From the NCBI GenBank assembly GCA_047967505.1, contig CM106539.1: DNA of 64,000 nucleotides; one strand, written 5' to 3'. The notes under the pieces were generated by a model. The model worked only from the letters and a program-made list of their open reading frames with translations, was not told the origin of the DNA and did not search any database. Made by a program: the position numbers and the translations under genes. The stretch comes from Dipteris shenzhenensis (taxonomy: Eukaryota; Polypodiophyta; Polypodiopsida; Gleicheniales). How positions within the stretch are numbered: the first letter of the stretch is position 1; the number at the start of each line of letters is the position of its first letter. Below, in pieces: positions 24,815 to 35,576 of this stretch.

Positions 24815-25120
24815 TTAGCGAGTATCTGATTCATAGCTACTCCAGGGAGACCCAATCTGCGACTGTGGGTTCCATAGGTCAACCCATATTCTGATACCTT
24901 TCTTAAACAACACCCTTGCTCTCCGTATGTTGTGGATGGCAAAAGGATCTCCATCGCTATCCGGTGCTTTGCTCCACCAGATACCCTCTTTGAGGCTGTG
25001 GAGTCCCGTCTCAACCCTTTCCATCCTTTCTACCTCAATAAACCTATGCAGGTTTTCTAGGCTTGAGCCAACCCTGCCATGACATATGAGCCTACTATCT
25101 TCACCAAAAAATCCAAGCAT
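24815..25120 (-). pseudogene. LINE C-terminal region
   Basis: A 101-residue frame following the connection region, with 'WWSKAPDSDGDPFAIHNIRRARVLFKKGI' and 'WVDLWNP'. The position and tryptophan pattern fit the region upstream of a zf-RVT-type domain in plant L1 elements. No intact zinc-finger cysteines were seen. Confidence 0.5.
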
Positions 25121-25203
25121 AGTTTGTCATACTATATGAACCAACCTGACATGACATTTGAGTCTACTATCTTCATCGAAAAATCCGAGCATAGTTTGTC
25201 ATA

Positions 25204-25647
25204 CTAGGCCAAACCTGGCCATGAGCTTGCACCCCTACCCTTACCCTTCTCAATGAAACCTTTAGCTATTTCTATCCATGGGGCATGTCCATTGACAAGG
25301 TGCGAGAGCCATTTTCCTACTAGTGCCATGTTTTTTAACCTCACATCAAGTAGCCCTAATCTACCTAATGCTTTTGGGGACTTGAGTGGTTCCCATGGGA
25401 TGTAGTGCATGCATCTGGTACCACATTCCTCTGCCCATCCTTGAAATAATCTTTCCACTTCCAACCATTGCATACTGCTAAAATGCCAAATCGATGCTAC
25501 GTAAGTGATTGGGGTTGACAAAACCACCAAGAGGCATGCATTCCAACCCAAATTCACCGCTTCGCACTTGCAGTTTGTCCATGCACCAATTGAATAAAGC
25601 TTTGATGCACAAAGATGTGTAGCCCCAGCGGAGCACCTAGATACCAT
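25204..25647 (-). pseudogene. LINE RT connection region
   Basis: A 147-residue open stretch with 'GWNACLLVVLSTPITYVASIW', 'LEVERLFQGWAEECG', 'IPWEPLKSPKALGRLGLLD' and 'NMALVGKW'. These match the order of plant L1 post-RT sequence (W..C, then W..VC.PK..GGLGI.D....N.ALL.KW). This is the longest uninterrupted piece of the element. Confidence 0.75.
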
Positions 25648-25799
25648 ATGATCTTTCCTCTTGGCACTATGTTGACCTTAAGCCCAGCCACTCTGGTATG
25701 GGATCATTACTCATTCTAATGACGAAGGTCTTTGAAAAGCTGCACTACTTCGAGCGCACACTGCACAAAAGGTATCCACCACCTCCACTAGCCTTTTGA

Positions 25800-26290
25800 C
25801 ACTCCTTTGGTCCTCAAGAGAGAAGGAGATAGTGTCATCTACGAGAACAGGTGGCTACAAAGCTGGTTCTCTGATGGAAGCGTCATTCCTACCAATCCAC
25901 CTGCCATCTACTCGCACTTTAGCATATTCGTGAGTGGGTCCGTGCATAGGGCAAAAAGCAGGGGTGCGAGAGGGCACCCCTGGCATATCAACCTTCTCAG
26001 GTCAACCTTCCAACCCCTCCTCCATTGATACACAGTATTGCCGCCGCATTTTCGAATAGGCTTTCAACCTTCCTCACAAACTCTTGGCCAAACCCGAGCC
26101 GATTGAGTATCTCTAAAATGAAGTCCCATCGGGTACAATCATATGCCTTATTGAGGTCCATCCCGAACACTAGGATTTTTTGTCCTAAAGCCCTAGTGTG
26201 ATCCAAAGCAATTGTGACATTGAGAATGTTCTCAAAGATATCTCTGCCTCCTACAATCCGTTTTGTTCTCTGTCCACGACAATTCTGCAC
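25800..26290 (-). pseudogene. LINE RT palm with catalytic motifs
   Basis: The frame at 25997-26290 contains motif A as 'GMDLNKAYDCTRWDFI' (first catalytic aspartate) followed by 'LNRLGFGQEFV'. Continuing towards 25800 the other frames read 'QGCPLAPLLFAL' (motif B) and 'LVDDTISFSLED' (the Y/F-x-DD motif C). All three catalytic aspartates are therefore still visible, but a frameshift near 25990 and later stops separate them. Confidence 0.8.
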
Positions 26291-26362
26291 ACCTTAGTGA
26301 TCCGAATTGCTAGGGCCTTTGGTGATGATCTTGCACAATGTGTTCAACATTGTGATGGGCCT

Positions 26363-26743
26363 CTAGTCCCCCAACTTTAGTCTATCATGCCTCTTAGGGA
26401 AGAGCTTCATGAGGCCAGTATTCATGTCTTTTGACAGGGTCCCTTTCATCATCGCAATATTGGCCATCTCGATCATATCTGTCCCAAGCGTCTCCCAGAA
26501 TGCACAATAGAATTCTACGATGAGGTAGTTAGGACCAGGAGATTTGTTGTTGGCCATGGCATTTAAGGCTTCCTCCAGGTCATCCTTGTTGAATGGGGCA
26601 CCTAATCTGTTTATTTGATACTCAATTACTCTACTGTCTAGACCAACCAATGCCTCCCTTACATTCACAATCCATGCATCATCTCTTACAGTAGCTGGTT
26701 CGGCTACTATGGCACCTAGTTCACTCTTGAATACTTCTGCCAT
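26363..26743 (-). pseudogene. LINE RT N-terminal region
   Basis: A 126-residue open stretch with 'LEEALNAMANNKSPGPNYL', the K-S-P-G-P-D-G finger motif of L1 reverse transcriptases with the final D-G changed to N-Y, followed by 'KLFPKRHDRLKLGD', which corresponds to the (I)PK..(D)...(D)(W/Y)RPI motif. It is followed, after a break, by the palm at lower coordinates. The matching motif in the other L1-type copy is KGKVVGLDGV near 54203. Confidence 0.8.
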
Positions 26744-27203
26744 GTGTCAAAATTTTGTCACTAAATTTCTCTGAGCATCTATTACTCTGTCGATGCGATC
26801 TCTTTGCTGGATTCTCTTGACTGATTGAAAGAAGGCACTCGATGGGCTATCCCCTACCTCGAGCCATGTCAACCTGCTCTTAATGTGGGCTTGCTCTAGT
26901 TACTTCAATTCCCAATCATGCATGGCCAACTCCGCACTCTTCAACAGGGAACCTACTATCGGGTCCTTAGGCGCTACCTTTAGCACCGCCCAGTGGGATT
27001 CCCTAATCTTAGTCAGGCTCTCCCAACTTAAAGTCCTCCTTGCTCTGAGTTGACGATCCACCTCCTTAATCACCTTCATCACGCTTCGTAGGGTTCTCCC
27101 CCACTACTTTCTAAACAGATGTGTGAGGTAGGAATCAGAGACATTTGCAATTAGTTTAAGTATTGTGGGATTTAGGTAAAGGTACTTTCTTTTCTCGGTG
27201 GAA

Positions 27204-27437
27204 GTTAGTATTTACAACCATAATGGATATTTGGCCATGCAATCTTTGTGCTACTTAATTATGATGGTTAGATATGTAGTTCTCTTTGTATTTTAAGCAT
27301 AGTAGAGTTTTAAATTATGATGGCAGTTAGTATCTAAAACCATAATGGATATTTGGCCATGCAATCTCTGTGCTATTGAATGATGATGGTTAGGTATTTA
27401 GTTCGGTTTGTATTGTAAGCATAGTAGAGTTCTAAAC
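27204..27437 (+). repeat. 122-bp tandem duplication
   Basis: GTTAGTAT.TA.AACCATAA through AGCATAGTAGAGTT is present at 27204-27325 and 27326-27437. It lies just outside the 5' end of the LINE relic. Confidence 0.9.
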
Positions 27438-28560
27438 CGATTAATAAGGGGGATCCCTTAGTCATACTTAAAATTAAGTCCATTGGTGATGCTTTAACTT
27501 CACATGAGTTGGTACAACCTAACATTTTTTGGATGGTATGTTGTGGCAACGTTGGATTTGATCACACATACTCAACATAAAGTCATCAAGAAGGTAAAAT
27601 CAACAAGGTATGGCATATTGTAAAGCACTAATGGGATGCATCTCGTGGGAGGGAGCCATAAATGCTATAGGGAGGCAAGTAAAAGAAATGGGGGAAGAAA
27701 GAAAAGAATCTATAGCAAAAGGATAAAAAATTACAAAAATAAAGAAGGAAACCTCGATACGGGACTACAAACAGAAGGAAAAGGTGTGAGTGGATAAGAA
27801 TGGACATGATTAATGACTTGGCAATACTCCTTGGGAGAATAAAAATGATGGTACAATTTTACAAGTATCATATCTTGAAGGAAGGAGTCGGATAATGAAA
27901 GTATTCTCAAGTAGAAAAAGGTCAATCCGCTCAATGTTAAATCATCGTTGTGGGGTCTTAGCCCTAGGATGTGCTTGGGTTGGGAGATGGTGTTCTTTAG
28001 GTGTATGGTGCTTCTTAAAAGTCTTTGCGTGAGTGGGAAAGATAACCAACATTGTCACCTTAGATCATTGATCAACTCATTGTTCTGACAGTGAAGGCAC
28101 CACATTATGGGATTGTTCGTGTAGAATTGTGAATAGGCATTCGCCTCCCCTTGCCGCTTTGGTCAAGAAGGGCTGTTGCTGAAAGCGAAAATTGGCAGTG
28201 ATTGCATTTCTTTTCACAAAAAAAACGTGGAACGTTTGCCACTGCCTTACGCTATTGTTTGTTGCTACTCACCCCCCATTTGGAAATGTGCATTGCAACA
28301 ACAAGCTTGGATATCCTATACACAAAACGTCGATGAGGAGGGAGGTGCACATCACCAACATATTGTATCCAAGGTTGTCGAATGTGAGGACCGGGGCTGC
28401 CCATGGTGCGCAGAGCATGTCGGGCAAGGGTCGTGAAGGTGTCGTCAGGTGCAAGCTGAAAGTGCAAAGAAATACTACTACCGACTGGCGGAAGGTCAAC
28501 AAGAGCATTGTGAAGGGGAGATCCAAAACCAAGCGCTAGAGTGATGAGTGATGAGGTAGG
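27438..28560. other. Non-coding region upstream of the OXS3-like gene
   Basis: No supported gene. An open + strand frame at 28192-28539 (115 codons) is overlapped by three other open frames and has no recognisable family, so it is not called. Confidence 0.5.
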
Positions 28561-28597
28561 GCCAAAGGAGAAGAGTCCAAGGGGGGAGGGGGAAGGC

Positions 28598-28745
28598 CAC
28601 GTGAAGGTGAGGTGGGAAGGGCGTGGATAAGGGCAAGTGACGTGGCGGTGGGAAACGGGCTAGAACCGGTGAAGCGACCGGCTGGGAGAATAAAAGTAAA
28701 GAGAAAAAGGAAAATGGCCTTATCTGGTTGTGAATTGTACGTGGC
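28598..28745 (+). promoter_or_regulatory. ACGT-core (G-box/ABRE-like) cluster of the OXS3-like gene
   Basis: Three ACGT elements in 150 nt: CACGTG at 28598-28603, TGACGTGGC at 28638-28646 and ACGTGGC at 28739-28745. In plants these are binding sites for bZIP (ABF/ABI5) and bHLH factors, and ACGTGGC is a classic abscisic-acid-response core. They lie 530-680 nt upstream of the ATG, in a GC-rich stretch unlike the AT-rich surroundings. Use in this gene is inference. Confidence 0.5.
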
Positions 28746-28839
28746 TTTCTTCTTCTTCTTCCTCATCCCTTATTTCTTTTCGTTCATTTCTTTCTTGGAT
28801 CGCCATACCCAGCCTCCCCTCAAGCTCCATCCCTAACAC

Positions 28840-29274
28840 CCCTTGTCTTCCTCGCGAATGATCTTCCCCCCTTCTGCTCGCTCTCCTCCTCGGGTTCTTC
28901 TACCCTCCCCCTCCTCCCCTCCCCGCAGGCACGTCTTCCTCTCTCTTCCTGCAATTTCTTGTTTTTCCCACAACCTTTCCCTTCCTTTTTGCTTTGCGCG
29001 CCTGTCTCTTTGCTGAATCGCTTCTTCTTTTGAGCAGATGCGTGTTTTTTAGCCCTATGACAACGCTGGTGATGTGGAGACGCTTAGAACTCGAGCGATA
29101 TCGGAAACTTGAACTTAGGTTACCGTTCCAATTGAGTTCTAATCTTCTGAATCCATTCTTTCAACTCTCTTTACCACGAGAGCTGAAGCGGTTGGCCAAA
29201 GGCTCCGCCACTCGGTAGATGGTTACGGGACCTTGCAATTTTGTGCGTATTGTCGATCCGTGCGCCAGTGAAAA
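28840..29274 (+). promoter_or_regulatory. Probable 5' leader of the OXS3-like gene
   Basis: CT-rich sequence (28850-29000) typical of plant 5' untranslated regions, followed by several short ATG-led frames before the main ATG at 29275. The transcription start could not be placed. A leader intron is possible, because TTTTGAGCAG precedes the ATG at 29038. Confidence 0.45.
29057..29218 (+). CDS. Upstream ORF (53 codons)
   Basis: ATG at 29057 to TAG at 29216-29218, ending 56 nt before the main ATG. It encodes a leucine- and arginine-rich peptide (MTTLVMWRRLELERY...). If present in the mature mRNA it would be expected to reduce initiation at the main start. A minimal uORF (ATG at 29038, stop after four codons) lies just upstream. 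Whether these are in the transcript depends on the unmapped start site and any leader intron. Confidence 0.3.
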   Translation: MTTLVMWRRLELERYRKLELRLPFQLSSNLLNPFFQLSLPRELKRLAKGSATR

Positions 29275-29431
29275 ATGTCAGTCGCCTATCAAAGCTGGGA
29301 AGTGGCTTCAGGGCCAACGGTCGGATACAAAGTTGGAGCTCAGACCAACAACTGTGTTACAGAGGGGTCCAATTATAGGATGCTTCCGCAACAGGACACC
29401 GTTATGCGAGGCTTCTCTGCTCTATCTTTGA
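29219..29431 (+). CDS. Upstream ORF overlapping the main start
   Basis: ATG at 29219, one base after the previous uORF stop, running 70 codons in another frame and past the main ATG at 29275. An overlapping uORF of this kind blocks simple reinitiation at the main ORF. The peptide has no recognised family. It may only be a by-product of the exon 1 sequence. Confidence 0.25.
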   Translation: MVTGPCNFVRIVDPCASEKCQSPIKAGKWLQGQRSDTKLELRPTTVLQRGPIIGCFRNRTPLCEASLLYL

Positions 29432-29912
29432 GCACGCGGGCTCATTCGGCCGCAGACGACTCTTCCGAAGAAAGCAGATGCTTACATGAGACTACGTCTT
29501 TGAGCAATGGGATCGCATCGAAGGCGTTGACCGATCAAGGAGAGCAAGGCCGCACATTATCCACTTCTGCCAGATTGATAAATGGCCTCTTTGCAACTGA
29601 GAATACTGTTTTCCCTGATGACAATCATAGGCTCGGTCGCTCCCCTGAAATTTTTTGGAATTCTTATAATCGTTCTCGACTTGATGTTGTCTCTGAGGAC
29701 AGACCATGGGAGAATAGCACTGTGGTGAAAGATGTTTTTGAATCGGATACCATATCAACCTCCTCTTCCTCTTGTATGAGTGATGCGCCAGGCGGTAGTC
29801 CCTCATCCTCGTGCGATGTGTCCGAGGTTGCAACAGGTGATACAGAGGCACAGAGCTCTTACAATGGACCTTTGGATCGCTTGAGTTCTTCTGGAGCTCA
29901 TTTTCCTCCTAG
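29275..29912 (+). CDS. OXS3-like protein, exon 1 (residues 1-212 plus two bases)
   Basis: First coding exon of a plant OXIDATIVE STRESS 3 family protein. Members are small, serine-rich, mostly nuclear plant proteins linked to tolerance of oxidative and heavy-metal stress and to hormone responses; the biochemical mechanism is incompletely known. This exon encodes a poorly conserved N-terminal half (1-130), a conserved tryptophan stretch (about 128-148, 'FWNSYNRSRL' to 'RPWENS'), an acidic and serine-rich tract (about 152-187) and the start of the core motif ('YNGPLDRLSSSGAHFPP', about 196-212). The ATG at 29275 is preceded directly by an in-frame TGA (29269-29271), which fixes it as the first start in frame. 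The exon ends with AG|GTAAGT, splitting an arginine codon. Confidence 0.85.
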
Positions 29913-31511
29913 GTAAGTGACAAATTATGTTTTTGTGTGCAATTAGTGAGTCTGCAATTTGACAAACTTAAGTTGACACATTGCTCGTTTGGGAGAGACT
30001 AAAATGAAATCGTTTAGACTTCACAAGCAGTTGTAGCTTGAATGAAGAGATTTGGACTACTTTTTGATTAGCCTTCTCCTTTAGTGCTAGCCTTCGTCAT
30101 GGCTGAGTTTGCCCTTCACCTCCGGAGTGCTGACAGAAAGTTAGTACGAAGACTTTGTATAAATGGATGCTCAAGTATGTGTGGGTGTGGATTTGTATGT
30201 GTGAGAGCATACTTTTATACAATGGTCTACACCCACTGTTGGGCGCTGATGACGTCAGTGGGGATGTCATAGTAGCTAGTCCCTACTATGCGTGATGGAG
30301 TTTATGGTTTTCAATCTTAAGAGTGACTCTCGTGAGATTGAAACTGCACTATGTTGTGTTTTTAGAGGATGAGTTTGGGAATGTTCCTGGATTCATCTAG
30401 GTATATATTAAGTTGACACATCGTTTTTCGTGACTGCATATGTGCTTTAAGAAACACGCTCCCTTACATGTTTTTTCCATTGACGTTCCTCCTGCGAGCT
30501 ATTTTGTCAATTATTTCTACGATTGTTGTTCGCTTGCATAACCAACCTCCATCTGAAGTGTGTGTTTCTCTAAGCTGAGTAATTAAATGGCAAACGCAAG
30601 AGAATCCAGTTGTGGTGGCCAAAGCTGTCTTACACCATGTGCGTCTGATCTGTTGTCCTGGTTTCCTTATCATATTTCACAGAGAGCAGTCTTGTATTGT
30701 ATGGAGAGGCATGAGGTTTGGTGGAAGTAGTAATTGCTTTATTATGCTCTAGGTGACTGCTGACCTTTGGCTGCATTGTGTCTGGGACTAGCATTGAGTG
30801 CCACTCCAAACGTAGGGAGTTTTTCTAAGGCTTTTAATGGAGACTTTCTCTGGAAAGTGCTGGTTTGGTCTTTCTAGAGCTGAAGGTAGATTGATTTAAA
30901 GCCATGAAAACAATAGGCGTGGCATCAGGAGTATATGCAATGCCTGTTTTGTACATCATGCAGGATTTGCAGCTGGGTTGCTTGAGACATCAAAAGGATA
31001 TACACTGCATGTTTTGTAGATGGAGTAGAATTTGCAGCTATGGAGCTGGCAGTCCAAAGGAATTGGAAGTTATGTCTTCTTCTTGGGCTGATTCCTTGCT
31101 CTCTTTTTCTCGGTCTACTTGGTTTAAGTTGGCGTTTGAGCAGGCACAGATGGTGCTGGAACAGAATTTTGAGCAGCTGAAGAAGTTCTGGCCAGCAAGG
31201 AGAATATGACGATCTTCAGCAAGATTGCAATCACCAGATAGGGTTAATGATCAGGCAGGGCTTTAGAACACGTGGGCTGGGCTTGCCAATTGATGAATAG
31301 GCCAGCGAGTCACCAGATGTATAGGGTATCTTGGTGACCAGAATTGGCTTGAGCTAGGCAAAGATTAGCTTATGCTTTCTAAAAAGGCAACCCTTGCCTA
31401 AACACCTGTTGTTTCCCTTCCCTTTTTGAACGGGGTTGTGTATGTGGGAAAACCATTTTTGGTTCTGCATTTAATATCACCAAAGGACTGAGTTGTGAAA
31501 GACTAAGTGGT
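29913..31511. other. Intron sequence, 5' part
   Basis: No element recognised apart from a 58-bp segment at 30349-30407 that recurs 3' of the gene (41393-41450). Confidence 0.5.
30349..30407 (+). repeat. 58-bp segment shared with the 3' flank, copy 1
   Basis: Contains GAGGATGAGTTTGGGAATGT and TTCATCTAGGTATAT. Nearly identical to 41393-41450, about 11 kb away on the same strand. Confidence 0.9.
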
Positions 31512-32447
31512 CATGTTGTTGGGCCTCACAATGTTCCAGCTACGTTTTGCACACCATGATGAATCACACGTTAGAGAGTTCTTGGACAATTTTGTGGTAG
31601 TTGTCACCAAATTGTAAATACTCCACGTCAAAGTTCCAGTTGAACCTTTTATTGGATCATCGTTGAAGAGTTCGTAAGGTCAAGGAGTTCTCTAATTGGT
31701 CAAAGTATTGACGTCGGGCAAAGATACTTAACTTTGTTTACGTAAGCTTGACTTCAGTCAGGGAGATTTGGCTTACGCCAAGAGGGTAAAGTGCATTTTA
31801 CCAGAGAACCATAGAGCTGACTATGGTCAGAAAGTGTGGACTTCGGTTAACGAGACTTGGCATCAGCCAAGGAGGGTTGACTTCGGTAAACCAGGTATTC
31901 CGATCAACGAGAGAATTAATTGTGTATGTGCACATGTTTGCTTGGTGGGAATGCCTACAGAGACTAGGATTAGTCTAGAATTTACTTTGCATGCAAAAGT
32001 GCTTACGACTAATGGGTGCTATGGCTATGTGCATTTAATTAATCGTTGCAGGTACCAAGAGGGGTTGGAAACCCAAGCATTACAGAGCTTAGCAAGCAAA
32101 CAGGAAATTGTTCGTGTGAGCAAGTGCTACGAAGGCTCCAGATCTAGTCTATGATTGCGACACTGGCATGTTGCCAACTATGGAGACTACATCTCCATTA
32201 TAATTTGAAATTACTCACATTTTGTGAGAGTAGCCTGTGCGCTGAATTTTTGCACTCAGTTTTTCTCAATCAATAAAGGCCTTTGGGAGGATTTAGCACG
32301 ATTGTTGTCCTGGGCCCTAGTGCTGGAAATAGAGAGATTGTGAGAGAAGGTGTGTGAGAGAGAGAGTGCTGAAATGTGTAGCCAGCATGTAATAATTGAG
32401 CGCAGCGTAGGAGAAACAGAGGGTGAAGTTGCTTGAATGAGGTTTCA
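31512..32447 (+). mobile_element. Possible LTR in the intron
   Basis: The sequence ends in TTTCA one base before a good primer-binding site (32449). An AATAAA lies at about 32272 and a GA-rich run at about 32340-32365, as in the U5/R part of an LTR. The left end (TGTTGTTGGGCC near 31514) is a guess. Part of it (about 31920-31980) resembles the reverse complement of 38690-38720. Confidence 0.4.
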
Positions 32448-32448
32448 T

Positions 32449-32461
32449 TGGTATCAGAGAC
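32449..32461 (+). promoter_or_regulatory. Primer-binding site (initiator tRNA-Met type)
   Basis: TGGTATCAGAGAC, one or two bases off the TGGTATCAGAGC seen at 50971 and, reversed, at 48750. It marks the start of an element's internal region, but no readable gag follows. Confidence 0.6.
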
Positions 32462-33350
32462 AGCTTCAACACCTTTTATGGTGGTGGCGGTTCAAGAGGC
32501 TAATGGAGTGAATTCGCCTGTGTGATAGCGTAGTGATGATCCAAAGACTGGAGTTAGGTACACATGCTTATGCACAATCACCTCAAGCTAGTGAGAAAGC
32601 GTCGTTGGAATCATTTGTGTTAGTGCTAGTCTGTTTGAATTGGGCTTTGTTTTGGAAATCCGAGTTGTACTCTGTACCCAAGACCCGAACTGGATGGCCA
32701 CGTACAATTCTATGTCACTAAGGGGGCGAAGAGTCGAGACCATAGATTGGTGCTCAAGAGGCTCCGCTGCAAACTCGCAAGTTACATGCATCGATTAGCA
32801 AAGTGTATAAATCGGGTGGTCAATGTGTTATGGAGTTTAGCAATTAGCTGCACAGGCAGTGTAGATGAATGAACGATATCGCTCAAGCTGGGTCCAGAAT
32901 AGGAATTTGCATCTATTAGGCGTTGTCCCTTGCTTGATCAATTGTTGCGCTATGCCTTTACTTGGTCGAGAGTAATGACTTGAAACGAAGCAACAGAGGC
33001 CTATTTGTCATAAAAAACAGCGTCTCGAGCGTTGACTAGATCCCGTAGAAGCTAAGTGAGAGGGTTGCATCCTTCACGCAAGAATGCATCTCAGTGTTGA
33101 GCATCTAACCGGGCCATAGTCTTGCAAGAAAGTTGACGCGGCAGGCACTTCTTTATTTCTTTATTTCTTTCTCTTTTGTTTATTTGATGTATTTTAGTAA
33201 TCACTGGGTATACCAAGAGACTCCGCGGGTCTTTAGAAACCTAGTATAGCTGCTTATGCTTGGGCACTGATGATGACATAAGTGTTGCTTTGCTGGGTCA
33301 ATGAAACCCCACTGTGATATGTAAGAAGTGATCTCTGTATAAGCCCAGCT
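32462..33350. other. Degenerate element interior or intron sequence
   Basis: No readable domain. The position after a PBS suggests a decayed gag leader. Confidence 0.35.
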
Positions 33351-33920
33351 TCACTGGAAGATGATTCGGGCCCAACCAGGTCCGGAATGTGTGTAGCTGT
33401 AATAAATCCTTACGGATAACCTGGTTGACTTGGTTGACCTCGTGTGTAGCTGTAATAGATCCTTACGGATAACCTGGTTGACCTCGTGTGATAGGAGGGG
33501 AGAAAACGGAGCATCCATGTTGTACTGGAATGGGGGTAGTCTGTCCATGTGGAGCCCCAGTCCCTCAAACCATCTCTCTGTGCGTGCATACCAGCACCTC
33601 TGGTCTCCTCCTGTTGCAAGTGCCATAGAAGAGGACAGTGCTAGCCATGGTAGCTTGCTACGCCCAGAGGTGTAATCCTTATACTCCCTGACTCGGTACA
33701 GATACGTGATGACTTGAAATGCAGCATCTAGCTGTAATGGGGGTGACCCAAACTCCGCCCGAATGATCTGGTGAGGAATGGATGGCTTACCACGGATCAT
33801 CCGTGATAACATGAGAACCTGTAGCTGCTCCACCTTGGCCCACTTTGTATCCGACGAGTCTGGCCCCCAGCATGGACTGCCATACATCCCCGCTAGACGG
33901 ACCAAGGAGTCAAAAAGCAA
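33351..33920 (-). pseudogene. LINE C-terminal region
   Basis: A 189-codon open frame, the longest intact piece of this copy. It aligns with 836-1069 ('VEQLQVLMLSRMIRGKPSIPHQII'). Near its end a unit of about 55 bp is duplicated (33391-33490), which repeats the peptide 'VIRKDLLQLHT'-like segment. No zinc finger or RNase H signature is clear. Confidence 0.65.
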
Positions 33921-34074
33921 CCCTTTGGTCGCGGATCATGAAAGTGAGAGCGGAAGCATTGCCTCTCTAGTCTAGCCAATGAAGCATATCCTCTGCTCAA
34001 GCGTGCATGCATCGCGGGTCTCATAGTGAAGATGGGTCCGAAAAAGACGATCCCAAGATAAGTGTATGATGAAA

Positions 34075-34925
34075 CTACCTCAACAGGTGACCTATCAAAT
34101 GCTCCTGGCGCATGATGGCTCGAGATGTATTGAAGATCATAACCTTGGTTTTACCTAGGTTGACCTTCAAATCATGAGACTCACAAAAGGACCGTAGTGT
34201 GTCAAGGTGTCTCTGGAGCCCCTCTGCCGAGGAAGACAAGAGAGCCACGTCATGTGCGTAAAGCAATATCCAGATCAGCGTGTCCGCAAGAGAGCAACCC
34301 ACCTCCCCGTGTTGCATCACTGTCTCAAGCTCGTTAATGTATAGGCCAAACAGAGTAGGTGATAATGGACACCCTTGTTTGACCCCAATAGTGCTCATGA
34401 TCTTGTCTGTCCACTCAGATCCTGCCCAGACTCTGCCTGGAACTCTCATAAAGTGCCATGACAGCCTAAATGATCTCCTGGCCGTAACCCAAATCTTGTA
34501 GGGGACGTATGAGACGAGCTCTCGGAACCGTGTCAAATGCCTTGCGGAAATTCACATAGCAACAATAAACCCTCTTCTTTCGTGCCCTTGCCTCCTCGAT
34601 GATACATCTGAATGTGAGAATGTGGTCCATGGTCCCATGATCACGTCGGAATCCGGCCTATCGTGCTGCTATAAGTCGTGGATCCTCCGCAAATCTGCTG
34701 ACCTCTGAATCAAGTACTGATGATCATAATGGTCCTGTAGTACTTCGGGCTCATGGGATCCCTTGCCTTGTGAATGGGTGAGATAGTGTTAATGGTCCAG
34801 GTGCGTGGAAATCCCAAACAAACAGCTTCATTAAATAGCTTTGCTAAGATCGAGCCTAGGAGGTTAATCCCATATGCAATGAATTTAGTGCATAGTCCCT
34901 TCGCTCGGCCATTATGAAGTTTCAT
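34075..34925 (-). pseudogene. LINE reverse transcriptase
   Basis: The N-terminal piece (34710-34925) has 'KLHNGRAKGLCTKFI', 'LFNEAVCLGFPRTW' and 'ISPIHKARDP'. The palm (34075-34536) has 'GVKQGCPLSPTLFGLYINELE' (motif B) and 'LLYAHDVALLS', where active elements have YADD; the first aspartate of motif C is histidine here. 'LKVNLGKTKVMIFN' is motif D/E. A stop-containing gap at about 34540-34700 covers motif A. With the mutation and frame breaks it is inactive. Confidence 0.85.
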
Positions 34926-35576
34926 TGCGGCATCCTTTATCCCCTCCTAGTGAAGAGGGTGCAAGATGTGGGGCATGGCATATGTGAGGTTAGGGATTGG
35001 CTGATTTGGGATATCATAGAGTGTGCGTGCATAATCAAACCACACCTGAGTGTCAATGAGTGGTGAGGGGGACCGTTGCTCTAGAAATCTCCGCCAAAAG
35101 TCCTTAGAGTTGTTACTGAATAGAATTTTCGGTAGTGTCTCCTCGTTTCGGTGAACAAAGTCTAGTTTCTTTCTGCGTACCAGTCGGCGGTACTTGCGTA
35201 GCGTCTCTGGTTTGCTTGGAAGATTGTTTTTGGTTTCGAATCTGAGCTGACAGCGTAACGCCTTACACTCATCATCGTACCAGCTGTTACAGGGTACGGT
35301 TCCAGGGGGTGGTGGGCGGGTGGTGTGGGGGAAAGCATGAAGAGTAGCCTCGTTTAGTGAGCAGGTGACTAGGGCAGCACGATCCTCTAGTAGGGGTATG
35401 AAGTCAATGTAGGTGAGAAGTATATATAGACGGCTAGAGTAAGTAGGTGAGTGATCACGATCAAAGCGTATATCATGGTAGGTGGAGTGAACTCAACGAG
35501 GTGAGAACTGCTGCGCGACGGGGAGTGGAAATGCTAAAGAAAAGATAGGTATGATCAGCCCCTGGAGGGAGAGGTG

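Larger units (their letters stand above)
23998..27110 (-). mobile_element. L1-type LINE relic (family 2), 5'-truncated
   Basis: Reverse-strand non-LTR element. From high to low coordinates it shows the RT upstream region (26363-27082), the RT palm (25800-26290), the connection region (25204-25647) and a C-terminal region with tryptophans and charged residues (24815-25120). On the reverse strand the 3' end reads TTTATTTATTAAAAAAA at about 24012-23996, a poly(A)-type tail with an AATAAA-like signal. The 5' end fades out near 27110, so the endonuclease and ORF1 are missing, as usual for 5'-truncated L1 copies. Frameshifts and stops break the frame. Confidence 0.8.

Noticed and set aside
28192-28539. 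115-codon open frame upstream of the OXS3-like gene, with overlapping frames on both strands
   Set aside because: Four frames are open over the same stretch, none shows a recognisable domain, and the region is GC-rich, which makes chance open frames likely. RNA data could change this.
29492-29851. 119-codon reverse-strand frame inside exon 1
   Set aside because: It is the antisense shadow of a conserved serine-rich coding exon and has no family signature.
31768-32154. 128-codon frame before the intron PBS
   Set aside because: It lies within a probable LTR, contains no domain pattern, and repeats words such as CTTCGGT(A/T)A and GGTCAG at short intervals.
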